Shown piece after piece: positions 37,681 to 48,617 of a stretch of 64,000 nucleotides of DNA (positions are counted from its first letter, which is position 1; each line of letters begins with the position of its first letter). Location: positions 6,820,001-6,884,000 of the forward strand of contig JAPFFF010000001.1 in the NCBI GenBank assembly GCA_039105265.1. Reading direction: 5' to 3'. A program made the position numbers and the translations under genes. This stretch comes from Tritrichomonas musculus. Taxonomy: Eukaryota; Parabasalia; Tritrichomonadida; Tritrichomonadidae. The notes beneath the pieces are model-generated. The model saw only the letters and a list, made by a program, of their open reading frames with translations. It ran no database searches and had not been told where the DNA came from.

Positions 37681-40353
37681 ATGGATGATCAAAACAATTT
37701 TGTTTATGTTATTTCAGATTCTAATTCTAACCAAATCTTAAAAGTTACAGAAAATGTCGTCGAAACACTTAAGAATTCCCCTTTCAGTAGCAATAACTTA
37801 TGGGTTCGAACTAAAAATTACTGCATCCCAATCGAATTAGATACAAGTTATTTTTCTAAATATCCCGGAATTGTTCATTCAGAAAAAATTCAAAATTACG
37901 ATATGGCTTTTCCATCGATACAAGTTTTTCGCGACCTTTCGCATGATACAAAAATTTTGTATATTCGTTTAAAGGATCCAAATCAAACCGAATTTGACAT
38001 CAAGGTTTCAATTAATATTCTACCTAATGAAGAAGATCACAATACTTCCTATCTGATTCAAAAAATCGCTGAACAATTTGATATACCATTAACAATTAAA
38101 GAAATTTCAATTGGAAATAATAAATTTGAAGAAAATTCTACAATCAAAAATTTATTTGAACAAGATTTTGATGAAGAACTAATAGCAGTATGCGAGGTTT
38201 CAAAAGAAGCTTTCAATGATTTAATAAATTCAAGAAATTCAATATTATCCAAAATAAAAGATAGAGAAAATAATTTTGTTTCAGATCTTGATAAGATGAT
38301 TAATTTTTGGGAGCCTCAAGTTAAAGAACTTGATATATTTCTCGAAGAAAACGATGATCCTTTTCCAAAGATTAAGCAGCTTTTTGAATTACATACAAGC
38401 CTCAGTAAAACACTTGAAAGCCATTATGAAGGATATAAAACTGAATATGGCCCAATATTTCTCTACTACTCTCAACCTTTTCATGACTCTCTTAACTATC
38501 TTTTAAATACTACCGATTTTGTCTTAAGCGTTCAAAATAGCTTAATATTTGATGAATCAAATGAAAAATTGAAAGAACTGGCTTCTCAATGCAATAATGT
38601 TTCTTTTATTGATTATCTCAAAAAACCAAAATATCACTATGAGTCATATGCTAAAAATTTATCAGAATTACAACAAGCTACTCCAAAATGGCATCCAGAC
38701 AATACTTATCTACCAATTGCAATTAAAGAAATATCATCAATCATTGATCAAATTAAAAGTAATGATGATGAAGAATTCAATATTGACGATGAAAAGGAAA
38801 TCAAAGACCTTATTGATGAAGATGATGATCAAGACGAAGTTTCTGATGACATGATTAAGTTACTTAGTGAAGAAGTTAAAAACTTTGAAGCGTCATCATC
38901 ATCATCACAGCTCAAGCAAGTTACTGATCTTGATAAAGTTATTAAAGATATTGATGAAAATAAAAGCGAAGACAGTACAAAAGGAAAGTATTCTACTCCC
39001 CCAGATGGTCGTCGCCTATCGTATGATATTAAAAGTGAAAAAGATACAACTCCGCAATCACTGAAGAAAATGCTTGATTTTGGTGATACTAAAAATGTTG
39101 AAAAATTAATGAGTTTGATTAACTCATCAGACGATGAAGAATCTATTTTAAATAAAATTGATGAAGTTTGCAGTCCCCGCACCAAAGGAAGACGTTATAT
39201 TGATGTAGATTACAACACAATCGAACCCCAACCAGATGTCAAAGATGAGTTCCCTAAAAAAGGTCCAAATGAAATGGATAAGATTACTATTTCGAATAGT
39301 GATATGGACTTCCTCAACGGCCAAGCTAAAAAAGGCAAAAAAGGTAGAAAGAAAACCAATAAAGATGATAAAAAAGAAAACGATTCTCTTGTAGAGCAAT
39401 CTAATGAATTAACAATGTTTTCAAATACAAAGTTTGTCAATCATCCCGAAGCAACTGATGAAATACCAGTTGATATAAGTGAATTAAAACCAATCGGATT
39501 TCGAACAAACAGGCCTTTCAATTATCGAAATTTCTTTAACGGTGAAAAAGAAGATTCATCTGATTTTGAGATGAATAGCGAAAGCAGTAATGGCAAAAAT
39601 AACGAACATAATAAGAGATCCCCAAGAAAAGATTCTTTATTCAACAGATATTATGGTGATTCAACTTATTCCGAAGTTTATTTACATTTGAATCACACTC
39701 GAGTTGTTCCAAAAGAAAGTCCTGAAGAAACAAGATCAATTTTTGCATCTCCAAAAAGGAAGAGTCTAAATATTGGCTTTTACGATTTAATAAAAAGTCC
39801 GAGAGAAGTTTATTCTCCAGAAGAGCAAGAAAGACGAATGAATCAATTTGCGTCTGATCTTGATCAAAAAGATGATGTAAATTACATAAATGAGGCTGAA
39901 AGAAAACAAATAAACTCACCAAAAGAGGAACAAAAGAGACCTTTCAAAGCTGGCAAATTAAGTGGCAAAAAAGAGAAAAAAGAAGGTCATAAGAGAAGGC
40001 ACAGTTATAAATATGAGAATTTAACTAGAAATATGAAATTAAATTCTAATTCTAAAAATAATTCACAAAAAGTATATAAAAACAGATTGTCTCTATCGCG
40101 ACTTAGTCCAGCTGGAGTTCAAAGAGCGAGCCCTGGAGGAATAAATATCAAATCAGATAATGAAGAAGATTATGATGATGATAAAACACAACTCATCCAA
40201 AATATAACATTCAATCATAAAGATGATCAATTCGAGGAAGATGATTATGATGATGATGATGATTCAAAGATTAACAAAGTTAGTAATGATATCCCACCAG
40301 TCATTTCATTCCCATTTAAGGTTGATTCCCCTATAAAAATTGGAAATAAATAA
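37681..40353 (+). CDS. Probable RhoGEF (DH-like domain) with long disordered tail
   Basis: An 890-residue protein. Residues about 100-175 look like a ubiquitin-like beta-grasp. About 182-362 form an all-helical domain with the pattern of a Dbl-homology domain: it starts INSRNSILSKIKDRENNFVS, has LFELHTSLSKTLESHY in the middle, and has the helix WHPDNTYLPIAIKEISSIID at the end. The conserved Leu-Leu-Pro-x-Gln-Arg block is only loosely kept (LQQATPKWHP). No PH domain follows. Residues 363-890 are disordered with alternating acidic (Asp/Glu runs) and basic (Lys/Arg, Ser-Pro) blocks. RhoGEFs switch on Rho/Rac GTPases for actin control. The call is by pattern and could be wrong. Confidence 0.55.
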   Translation: MDDQNNFVYVISDSNSNQILKVTENVVETLKNSPFSSNNLWVRTKNYCIPIELDTSYFSKYPGIVHSEKIQNYDMAFPSIQVFRDLSHDTKILYIRLKDPNQTEFDIKVSINILPNEEDHNTSYLIQKIAEQFDIPLTIKEISIGNNKFEENSTIKNLFEQDFDEELIAVCEVSKEAFNDLINSRNSILSKIKDRENNFVSDLDKMINFWEPQVKELDIFLEENDDPFPKIKQLFELHTSLSKTLESHYEGYKTEYGPIFLYYSQPFHDSLNYLLNTTDFVLSVQNSLIFDESNEKLKELASQCNNVSFIDYLKKPKYHYESYAKNLSELQQATPKWHPDNTYLPIAIKEISSIIDQIKSNDDEEFNIDDEKEIKDLIDEDDDQDEVSDDMIKLLSEEVKNFEASSSSSQLKQVTDLDKVIKDIDENKSEDSTKGKYSTPPDGRRLSYDIKSEKDTTPQSLKKMLDFGDTKNVEKLMSLINSSDDEESILNKIDEVCSPRTKGRRYIDVDYNTIEPQPDVKDEFPKKGPNEMDKITISNSDMDFLNGQAKKGKKGRKKTNKDDKKENDSLVEQSNELTMFSNTKFVNHPEATDEIPVDISELKPIGFRTNRPFNYRNFFNGEKEDSSDFEMNSESSNGKNNEHNKRSPRKDSLFNRYYGDSTYSEVYLHLNHTRVVPKESPEETRSIFASPKRKSLNIGFYDLIKSPREVYSPEEQERRMNQFASDLDQKDDVNYINEAERKQINSPKEEQKRPFKAGKLSGKKEKKEGHKRRHSYKYENLTRNMKLNSNSKNNSQKVYKNRLSLSRLSPAGVQRASPGGINIKSDNEEDYDDDKTQLIQNITFNHKDDQFEEDDYDDDDDSKINKVSNDIPPVISFPFKVDSPIKIGNK

Positions 40354-40777
40354 TGTTGATAGGCAAACTTAAAAGTTTCACTATCAATCATATTTCATTA
40401 TCTGATATATTTTTTTTTTTAAAATAACATTTTTTAATTTACTTTACTTACATTTTTTTTTTTTTTTTTACTTCCTATTAAATTAAGAAATACTCTATAA
40501 CTCTGATTATTAGATCTAATAATCTAATTTAAAGAAAAATTTATTAGGAAATTATCAATAAATAACGTAAAGTTTAATTTCTCATTAGTTCTATATATTA
40601 AATTAATGCGAATATTTATACGAAATTGTTAAATAAAATTTATAATAACCTATATTTTAAAAAAGTAAAAATAATAAATAGATACAAGTATTAGATTTTT
40701 GATAACAAAACATGAATCAGTCGTTAAGCGAGATTTCTAATGTAGGAAAATAGGAACACAAAAAGATCTATAGACCA
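40354..40777. other. AT-rich spacer with T tracts
   Basis: Convergent spacer between two genes. It holds T runs around 40408-40420 and 40453-40469. Nothing else is seen. Confidence 0.5.
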
Positions 40778-40996
40778 CTAATCAGTTGATTTTTTTTGTG
40801 GCGCATTTTCATCTTCAACTGTTTTATCGAGATAATTTTGTATTGTATCACGTGCACGTGATAGCGTTTCAGTATCAGGTTGATAGTTAGGATCCATAAT
40901 CGCCTTTTCACCTTTATAAGCTAATTGCAGCATTAAATAGTTTGCTAATGACTGTAAATAATCTATATCGTTTCGAATTTCTTGAAGAGAGTTCAT
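40778..40996 (-). CDS. Small helical protein, 72 aa, unknown
   Basis: A 72-residue protein starting MNSLQEIRNDIDYLQSLANY, helical and acidic, ending in a Lys-rich tail (APQKKSTD). The frame extends upstream to a Met at 41104, but those extra 36 residues are AT-rich and hydrophobic. I chose the start at 40996, although the longer form would add a possible membrane segment. Size and helix pattern resemble small subunits of larger complexes (for example Mediator or BLOC type), but I cannot name one. Confidence 0.5.
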   Translation of the reverse strand: MNSLQEIRNDIDYLQSLANYLMLQLAYKGEKAIMDPNYQPDTETLSRARDTIQNYLDKTVEDENAPQKKSTD

Positions 40997-41448
40997 TGTT
41001 TGTATGCTTTCGATTAACCAAATTACAATAACGAGTTTTAAAAGTTGAAACTTTTTAACAATATATTTGCTCATTAGTCGCAAATTGTAAGTTAGAAATT
41101 GCAATAAAAGATTTTCTGTATGTGATTCATCTAGTTTATTAGCCAGAAATTATTTATTATTATATAATTGAGGCATAATTGTAAAATGATACATTTGAAT
41201 AATATTTCATTGAATAAAATCAAAAAACAAGATCATTCTTTTTAATATATATTAATTTCATTATGTATACATTAATTTATAATGCTTAAAAAAAGGATTT
41301 TTTAGATAAGAAATAACTAAACGTACATTATATTGAAAATTTGAAAAAAAATTAAGTAGTTTTTAATAAAAAGTTTATATGACACTAAAAAAGTTGATAT
41401 GTATAATGCGTTAAAAAACTTCAAAATTTAAGAATTTATTACGATTTA
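40997..41448. other. AT-rich divergent spacer
   Basis: Spacer between the divergent small gene and the EF-hand gene. It is A/T-rich throughout, and no motif stands out. Confidence 0.45.
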
Positions 41449-43821
41449 ATGAATGGGCTTTCAGTATTAGAACGTTTCGCAACTACAACAAAAAGACAAA
41501 GTATTAATCCATTAGAAGTATTCGAAGAATATGATAATAGAAAAACAGGATTTTTATTTCCAGAAGTATTTATACGTGCATTGATTTCTACAGGATTTTA
41601 CTGTACAAATAACGAATGCCATGATTTATGCAGACAATATAATGAAGGTGGAAGAATAAATTATCACCGATTTCTTTTGGATTGTGCCAATCCTTCATCA
41701 CCAATTTTACCAGAGATAAATGATCAATTAAAATCAGATTTAGTCACATTTGGCTTGAAACTAAAATCAGAAAATTTAACAGTCATTGACGTGATCCAAG
41801 AATATGATCGAATCAGAGTTGGAAGGGTGTCTATTAACAATTTTTACAGAGCTTTTGGTTCAGATTCATTAGAAAAAAGATTGGCTCGTCAATATACCGA
41901 CCCAAATACCGGTGATATTGATTATTTAAGATTACATAAAGACATTCAATTTGCTCTTGCAAATAGAGTTCATACTATCTCTGAGCCAAAATCAAAACTT
42001 CCTGATTTCTTCGAAAGCTTCGTTCGGTGCGTTATCTCAAGAAATGTACAATTGGAAGAAGCATTTTTTGAATTTGATCAATTCAAAAGAGGAATAATTA
42101 CATTACGCCAATTTGTATCTGTTTTCAACTCATTTTTAATTCCACTTTCGCCAAATCAGATTAACCAACTCGCCATTCCTTTTTCAATCAATGATGGTAA
42201 TAAAGTTGATTACAAATCATTCGTTGCAGCTGTTGATAAAGTTAAAACTTCTATTCAGAATTCAACAAAATCTATGCTACAGGTTCCTTCACAGAAAACA
42301 TCAAATCCTGAAGTTGTTTTAAATGAAATTAAAGAAAGAATTGAAGCACGAAGAATGAGCCTTCGTGATCCATTTTATATGAGCTTGGACGAATGTCGTG
42401 GCCACATCTCAAGACAAAGATTTTATAAACTTTTAAGCTATGAAGGATTCAACTTTTCTCAGGCTGATATAAATGCTTTAGATTCTTGCTTTCTTCTACG
42501 AGATGGAACAATGGATATTGAATCATTTTTAAATAGAGTTGAACCTTATACTCCAAAAAATGTTGAAGTTAATGTCAATGATGTTGTTCGTCGCCTCAAA
42601 AGTCATCTTTTAGACAGGCAAACTTCAATTTCAAAATATTTTAGAACATTCGATCTTGAAGATTCTGGTGTATTATCACTTAATCAACTTATTTCTGCAT
42701 TTAATTCGGTCGACTTTCACCCAACAACCAATGAATTGAATGCTCTTGTTTTACAATTTGGGAATGGGCGATATATAAAATGGAAAGAGCTTTGCAAAAT
42801 TGTTGAGCCTGTGATAGAAAAGACAGAAAATATAAGAACTGGGACATGCGTTCCTAGTCAATTTATTGGGCAAAGAGAGGAGCCATCGCCAGAAGCAATT
42901 ACTATAATGAGGAAGATATATCAAGCCGCAAAAAGATATGGAACCGATCTTAAAAAGGACATGGTGAGATTAGATATTCGAAAATGCGGAGTTATAAATA
43001 GTCGACTCTTTAGAGAAGAATTAAATTCTCTACCAATTAAATTCACAAACTCTGACTTTCTTATTCTTTCAAAACCATATTTTAAATCAAATACAGAAAT
43101 GATTTGTTATCCTGAATTTTGTGATGATTTAGAACAATACGGTTCAACAAAAGATCAAACTGCTGAAATTGAACATCAGAATTTCACCAACTATTATAAT
43201 CAATTAAAAACAAGAACTGCTCAAGAAATTGAAATGACAAATGAAGCTCTTCAGATTCTAAAAGCTGCCTTAATTTGTAGAAGAATTACACCAGATGAAA
43301 TATTCTTTGATCATGATTCAAGAAATACTGGCCTTGTACCAAATGAAGTTGTTATTCCAGATTTAGACCAGATTAGAATGTTTTTAACAAATCAACAAAT
43401 GAGCCAAATTATGAACGAATTTAAAGATAGAAGGCAACCAGAAAAATTTAATTATAGAAGATTATGCACAGCATTAAATGATGTTGTTCCAACTAAAGAA
43501 CAAATGAATTTAGTTTCTGATATTCAAAGACAAATTACTGGCGAAAATGATGGAGTTCAAATTTTAACGAACGAAATTAAAAATAAGCTTGTTGATAGAA
43601 AAAGATCAGTCTATGATTTGTTTATGGATGTTACTGAGGATTCTGTTCCGATTTCCTTCTTTAAGAAGAAAATCGAAAGCTTTAGAATTATTATTGAAGA
43701 TAATGATATGCAAAAGTTAATGAGAAAATATAAAGGAAACGGTCCAAATCAATTTTTGTGGAAACCTTTTTGTCGTGATGTTGAAGAAAGCCAGCCTATT
43801 CAATACACTTCAAATTATTAA
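41449..43821 (+). CDS. EF-hand-repeat protein with degenerate calcium loops
   Basis: A 790-residue protein made of about six to seven paired EF-hand-like units of roughly 110 residues. Each has a helix, a loop such as EYDNRKTGFLFPEVF, EYDRIRVGRVSINNF, EFDQFKRGIITLRQF, TFDLEDSGVLSLNQL or DHDSRNTGLVPNEVV, then a second helix and a half-site with a Gly-x-Ile-x-Tyr/Trp core. The Gly at loop position 6 and the hydrophobic at 8 are kept. The acidic ligands at positions 3, 5 and 12 are mostly lost, so most loops probably do not bind calcium. Similar proteins in protists are cytoskeletal or axonemal scaffolds. No membrane segment is seen. Confidence 0.8.
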   Translation: MNGLSVLERFATTTKRQSINPLEVFEEYDNRKTGFLFPEVFIRALISTGFYCTNNECHDLCRQYNEGGRINYHRFLLDCANPSSPILPEINDQLKSDLVTFGLKLKSENLTVIDVIQEYDRIRVGRVSINNFYRAFGSDSLEKRLARQYTDPNTGDIDYLRLHKDIQFALANRVHTISEPKSKLPDFFESFVRCVISRNVQLEEAFFEFDQFKRGIITLRQFVSVFNSFLIPLSPNQINQLAIPFSINDGNKVDYKSFVAAVDKVKTSIQNSTKSMLQVPSQKTSNPEVVLNEIKERIEARRMSLRDPFYMSLDECRGHISRQRFYKLLSYEGFNFSQADINALDSCFLLRDGTMDIESFLNRVEPYTPKNVEVNVNDVVRRLKSHLLDRQTSISKYFRTFDLEDSGVLSLNQLISAFNSVDFHPTTNELNALVLQFGNGRYIKWKELCKIVEPVIEKTENIRTGTCVPSQFIGQREEPSPEAITIMRKIYQAAKRYGTDLKKDMVRLDIRKCGVINSRLFREELNSLPIKFTNSDFLILSKPYFKSNTEMICYPEFCDDLEQYGSTKDQTAEIEHQNFTNYYNQLKTRTAQEIEMTNEALQILKAALICRRITPDEIFFDHDSRNTGLVPNEVVIPDLDQIRMFLTNQQMSQIMNEFKDRRQPEKFNYRRLCTALNDVVPTKEQMNLVSDIQRQITGENDGVQILTNEIKNKLVDRKRSVYDLFMDVTEDSVPISFFKKKIESFRIIIEDNDMQKLMRKYKGNGPNQFLWKPFCRDVEESQPIQYTSNY

Positions 43822-43891
43822 CCTATTAAATATTATAATAAATTGTCTTATATAAATCAATATTGGCGAAATATAATGCGTGTTTATGAAA

Positions 43892-43893
<2 letters not shown>

Positions 43894-43924
<31 letters not shown>
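43894..43924. repeat. Poly-T tract, 31 bases
   Basis: An uninterrupted T run about 70 bp after the EF-hand gene's stop. Confidence 0.7.
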
Positions 43925-44071
43925 CCAACAATCTTTAAATATATAATTGCATGAGCAATATGAATGCTTTTGGTTAATTGCACGTGAGCATTCAAATGTC
44001 AATCGTTTATTACTTAATTTTTGAGAAGTCTCAGAATTTTTCATAATATAGAAAATCCTTACTTATTGCAA

Positions 44072-45777
44072 ATGAATATGGTTAAAAAATCCTTGACAAT
44101 TTATTTCTTTTTCCTTTTAATTATATGTTTTGTCATACAATTGAAAGATCAAAAAATGAAGATATATTTTGCAAATAGCTTTTCATATTCAAATCTTTCT
44201 ATTATTGTTGAAACAGATTTTTTTGATTATCATACATTTGAAAAAATTTGGAAGCCAATCATTTTTGATATTCCTCTTTACATCACATCATTCTATTTTT
44301 TTGTTCATCATGAAAATTATTTCTATCAAAGTAAAAAAAGCATAAAGCTGGGAAAAGAAAAGAAGATCTTCGAAAAATCAAAAAAATAAAATGGGCAAAA
44401 GTCATTTTCTCAGATTTACCAGAAAATGGCTACTTACCTTTATTGATTTCATCATACGGATTTGATTATTATCCTCCAAAAATCATTTGTTATATTGATG
44501 CACGTAACTATGATTACAAACATAAAAAATCAAATAATAACAATAGAAACCATCTTTCACATTTATTTCAGCCACCAGATAAAGAAAGTATTTTTCAAAC
44601 TAATCTAGTTCAATGGATAACAGATTCATTTTATAAACATTTGAATGAGCCAAAACTCTCATCAATATTTGGGTTTCGCTCTGAGATTACAATATCAAAC
44701 AATATTCAAAAAATCGTCGGTTGTGATATAGTAATGACAAAAGAAGAAATAATTAGAGATTTGCTTTTTTACACCAAAAATTCAATGGATTCACCTTCAC
44801 CTTTCATAGCACTTTCAATGATTGATGAAAATAAAGGCTATAATTCATATGATAATTTAATTATAAATGAAACCATTCAAAAAGTGAACGAAAACACGTT
44901 AACTACTCAAATTAATCAAAAGTTTCAATGCCCAGAATTACTTAATAAAAATAAAAAGAACTTTACATTTGCTGTTTTCATTCCTTGCTTCAAGAGGAAT
45001 TATTTCAAAGCAATTTTATCAATGTTCAGCAAACAGATTACTCAGCCATCCTTTTATCTTCTAATTCAGAATCGATATTATGTAACATTAGACGTTGAAA
45101 ACAAGCTTTCCAAATATTTAAAGACAAATAAGCGGCCAATCTACAAAATTTGGATGATTAATTTTAACTCATTTTTCATTTTACCGAATTTAGTTACATC
45201 TCTGTTGAACACTGACTTTGTTATTCGGTTTGATGATGATCATATCCCACTTTTTAAAAATATAACAAGTTATATTGTGGATCGTGCCATAAAAGAAAAT
45301 CAGAAAAATGACTCCATCATTGGGCATAGATCAAGTACTCTTAATCGAAGAATTTATGCATTTCATGACTTTTACACAATTTTTTGTGTAAAAAATGAAA
45401 TTGATTATGTTGCATCACCATACATTTATAGACCACAACATATGAAACTTTCAGGGAGAATGAAACCATTCTTTATAGCAGGTGGTGAAGATTTTCAATT
45501 ATCTTTGGTTGCATCAATTCAATGTGGGACAATTTCAATATCAGAAAATTTCAATATTGAAGATCGTTCGAATGATTGGTATATGCATATTTATGATAAA
45601 GAAATAGATGATTACTATAATATTCATGGATTTTATAGCTTTCCTGACTATTTTAGTCATTTTGTTTATGCTTACTATATTAAAATAGGTTATAAACCTA
45701 AATGCTGGATTGGTTTTAAATTGAATAAAAATCGACGAATTAATGGTGCAGAATATAGTCATAGATCTGTATTTTAA
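44072..45777 (+). CDS. Type II membrane glycosyltransferase, GT-A type, with one apparent frameshift
   Basis: The first frame (to 44389) starts MNMVKKSLTIYFFFLLIICF, a signal anchor typical of Golgi glycosyltransferases. The second frame (open well upstream of its first ATG at 44443) continues with WAKVIFSDLPENG and the catalytic part: FAVFIPCFKRNYFKAILS (nucleotide-binding strand and helix), then the metal-binding DDD of FVIRFDDDHIPL, then GRMKPFFIAGGEDFQLSL as the acceptor-side loop. The frames meet at an A7 run near 44333-44339, where a single-base change would fuse them. Either the assembly is wrong there or the gene is a recent pseudogene. It probably adds a sugar to surface or secreted glycans. 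The alternative start at 44021 gives 17 more residues. Confidence 0.7.
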
Positions 45778-46085
45778 AGCCAAAATTATACAACAAATGC
45801 ATCAATCACAACAACAGAAATCACAGAAATAGTAATTGCAGCAAAAGCAAATTTTTAAATAGAGCAAATAGTAAATAAATTGAATCTAATTATTAATTCT
45901 GTAATTTATTTAGAATAGTTTAATCTGTTGCTTATTTATATGTTTTCATTGTTAATTGCTATATTATTGCTTTGGAATAACCAAAAATACATTATTTATT
46001 ATTATTTTTTGTTTTGGTAAATATTCAATGAGTCTTTACAATTGTAACAAAAAAATTGTGAAAATATATTAAAATTCTGATTTGT
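45778..46085. other. Spacer, nothing seen
   Basis: A 308-bp AT-rich spacer, same-strand genes on both sides. It has a short CAA/CAG-rich stretch after the glycosyltransferase stop. Confidence 0.4.
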
Positions 46086-48617
46086 ATGTCAATTTGGACG
46101 TGCGGGCCTGAAGACGGAAATAGACTTGGACGTCCTCATTCATATGAAGACCCGGATAAAATTCCTATTCCAGACAAACTTACTATTGTTCAAATTGCAA
46201 TAGGTTGGAAGCATGGACATTTTTTTACTGATAAAAATGATTTTTACTCATGGGGAACTGGTACTTCATGGAGGTTAGGAACTGGAAATAGAACGAATTT
46301 GCCTACACCACAAAAAATTGATACTTTTCCTCCCAATACTAAATTTAAGCAAGTTGCGTGTGGTGATAAATTTAGTGCTGTAACTACTCAAAGTGGACAA
46401 CTTATCGTTTGGGGTTCAGGGTATGCACATACGCCAACCGCTCTTGAATTACCATCACCTGCAGAGTGTATAGCATGCGGACAAATTTTTTTATTGGCAG
46501 CCCTTTCAGACGGATCAGTTATGCAATTTTATCGTCATTTACCACCTGTTCCACAACGTTTTGGTGATGATAGGATTATTTCTGTTGCATGTGGAGCAAA
46601 TCATAAACTTGCTTTAGCTGAAAGTGGAAAAGTGTATAGCTGGGGAACTTCACCAGCAACAGGGCAAGGATCGGTAGAACCGCCACGCGTTATTGCTTCT
46701 CTCAGTGATATACCAATGTGTGCTATATATGCTTATCATAATTCATCTTTTTTTGTTGATACACAATACCGAGTTTGGTGTTGTGGCACAAATTCAAGTG
46801 CTCAGCTTGGTTTGGGTCATACAGAAGATGTCACAGTGCCAATCCTTCAAGATTTTAATTTCAATAAAGAGCAAATTGTCCAAATTGCTTGTGGAGATGA
46901 TTTCACACTTTATCTTACAGTAAGTGGAAATGTCTGGGCTTCTGGAAATGGGGGCGATAATCGTTTTGCAACTGGAACAAATGAAACTCGAAAAAGGCCA
47001 GTTCTTGCATCTAGATTAGCTGGTAAATATATCACACAAGTAGCTGCTGGATGTTTCAACTCAGCATTTTTAGAAAATGGCTGCCCTCCATTCAATCATA
47101 TGATGCAATTTCGAGGCTATTTTGCTGATTACCCAGTTTCACAAATACCATTTCGTATTACAATGCTTGATAGAATTAATGTTGAAGTTGACCCTACGCC
47201 TGAGGTATTAAAAAAATTTGGATTTATGCCAAATGATATTATTATATTTGAAAAAGAAGAGAAAGCTAAAGTTATTGGCGTTGCAAATGGATATGTGACA
47301 GTCATACGCGAAGAAAAAAATCAAATTTGCATATTACCTGAAGAAGAAATGATAGATATAATCGCCAATCATCCTCTCATATCACGTGCTGGTGCTAACT
47401 TAATCACAATGAAATGTGACAAAGGATTTGAAATTGCAGTTGATTCGAATCCAAGCATTACTCTTCCTCTTGGTGGTTTTTTAAAAGATGATATTGTTGA
47501 AGATAATGGTCAAGAATATACAGTTGTTGGAGTCCGAATTGGCTATGTTTGGATGACCAAAAATATCACAGAAAAAGACAATAAAGATAATACAGATAGC
47601 TTGATTTTATCAGCACACCAAGTAGAAAATCTTCATATAATCCAACGTAAAGGTAAAAACGTTAAGCAATATGAGACAATGACAGGCAAACATTTTGTTG
47701 TTGAAGTTACTAATGATTTGGATGATCTTGTTTTCTCAGAAATTTATGGTATTGGCTATTTTACCGGGAAAATTGGACCAAAATTTTGCTATACATTTGT
47801 TTGCGCTTTGGAAAAAATTTTGATTCTTGAAAATCAGCTTCCTTTTGTGCGTCGTCAATTCATAAACGATCCAACTGAATACACAACTGTCAATTTCGAT
47901 TCAAAAAATCTCGAGACGAGTTGTGCAAGTACTTCAAAGCTTGGATTTTACAGATTTGATCGAGTTAAATTTCCTTCATCCAATTTTGATAATCAAAATT
48001 CGCCGTTTGTATATGGAACTGTCCTTGGATCAAGCGATGGAAAAATTGGTGTTCGAGCTGATCAGCAGATGGTCGGAAGTGGTTACATTGAAATGGTTGA
48101 TCCTTCCTTACTTTCATTAGTTGGTAGAATTAACATTGATGGTTATGTAAATGTTAATAACATGGTATTCAATGTTAATTCAAGCAAATTTATTAAAACA
48201 AGATTTTTACCTGGTGATCGAATTGAATATCAAGGTCAAAGAGGAGTCATTCTTGGTCTCCTCGAGCAAAATGATGAATCAAAACCAACAATTTATGCTT
48301 TATTCGATAACAATAAAGATAAACCAGTTCCTGTTCCAGATGATTCTATAAGAATTACTTCTTTTTTGGTGGCTGATGCACTTCAAAAATACAGTAACGA
48401 AAAGGTCGATATTAATATTCATATTGCATTGATTCATTGTGCAATGCTCAGAATGAAACCTGGTGATTCAGTAACAACAATGAAAGAGAGAGATGCCACA
48501 TATCTTGGATATGATGATTCCGGCATCTTGTGGTTCAAATACAAAGATACCAATGAAATTGAAAGCATAAAATTGTGTGATATTAATCCTGACAGTTTCG
48601 TTGTTGACGAGTTTTGA
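46086..48617 (+). CDS. RCC1-repeat protein with C-terminal SH3-like beta modules
   Basis: An 843-residue protein. Residues 1-335 form an RCC1-type beta-propeller of about six to seven blades, each with the signature xxxACGxxFxxxLxxxGxVWxxG (for example IACGDDFTLYLTVSGNVWAS and VACGANHKLALAESGKVYSW). About 360-843 carry a series of short beta modules with a Gly-Asp-x-Ile turn and Gly-tyr-x-Trp strand (for example PGDRIEYQGQRGVILGLL and PGDSVTTMKERDATYLGYDD). RCC1 propellers act as GTPase exchange factors or protein scaffolds. Which applies here is unknown. Proteins with this propeller-first layout are common in trichomonads. Confidence 0.88.
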   Translation: MSIWTCGPEDGNRLGRPHSYEDPDKIPIPDKLTIVQIAIGWKHGHFFTDKNDFYSWGTGTSWRLGTGNRTNLPTPQKIDTFPPNTKFKQVACGDKFSAVTTQSGQLIVWGSGYAHTPTALELPSPAECIACGQIFLLAALSDGSVMQFYRHLPPVPQRFGDDRIISVACGANHKLALAESGKVYSWGTSPATGQGSVEPPRVIASLSDIPMCAIYAYHNSSFFVDTQYRVWCCGTNSSAQLGLGHTEDVTVPILQDFNFNKEQIVQIACGDDFTLYLTVSGNVWASGNGGDNRFATGTNETRKRPVLASRLAGKYITQVAAGCFNSAFLENGCPPFNHMMQFRGYFADYPVSQIPFRITMLDRINVEVDPTPEVLKKFGFMPNDIIIFEKEEKAKVIGVANGYVTVIREEKNQICILPEEEMIDIIANHPLISRAGANLITMKCDKGFEIAVDSNPSITLPLGGFLKDDIVEDNGQEYTVVGVRIGYVWMTKNITEKDNKDNTDSLILSAHQVENLHIIQRKGKNVKQYETMTGKHFVVEVTNDLDDLVFSEIYGIGYFTGKIGPKFCYTFVCALEKILILENQLPFVRRQFINDPTEYTTVNFDSKNLETSCASTSKLGFYRFDRVKFPSSNFDNQNSPFVYGTVLGSSDGKIGVRADQQMVGSGYIEMVDPSLLSLVGRINIDGYVNVNNMVFNVNSSKFIKTRFLPGDRIEYQGQRGVILGLLEQNDESKPTIYALFDNNKDKPVPVPDDSIRITSFLVADALQKYSNEKVDINIHIALIHCAMLRMKPGDSVTTMKERDATYLGYDDSGILWFKYKDTNEIESIKLCDINPDSFVVDEF

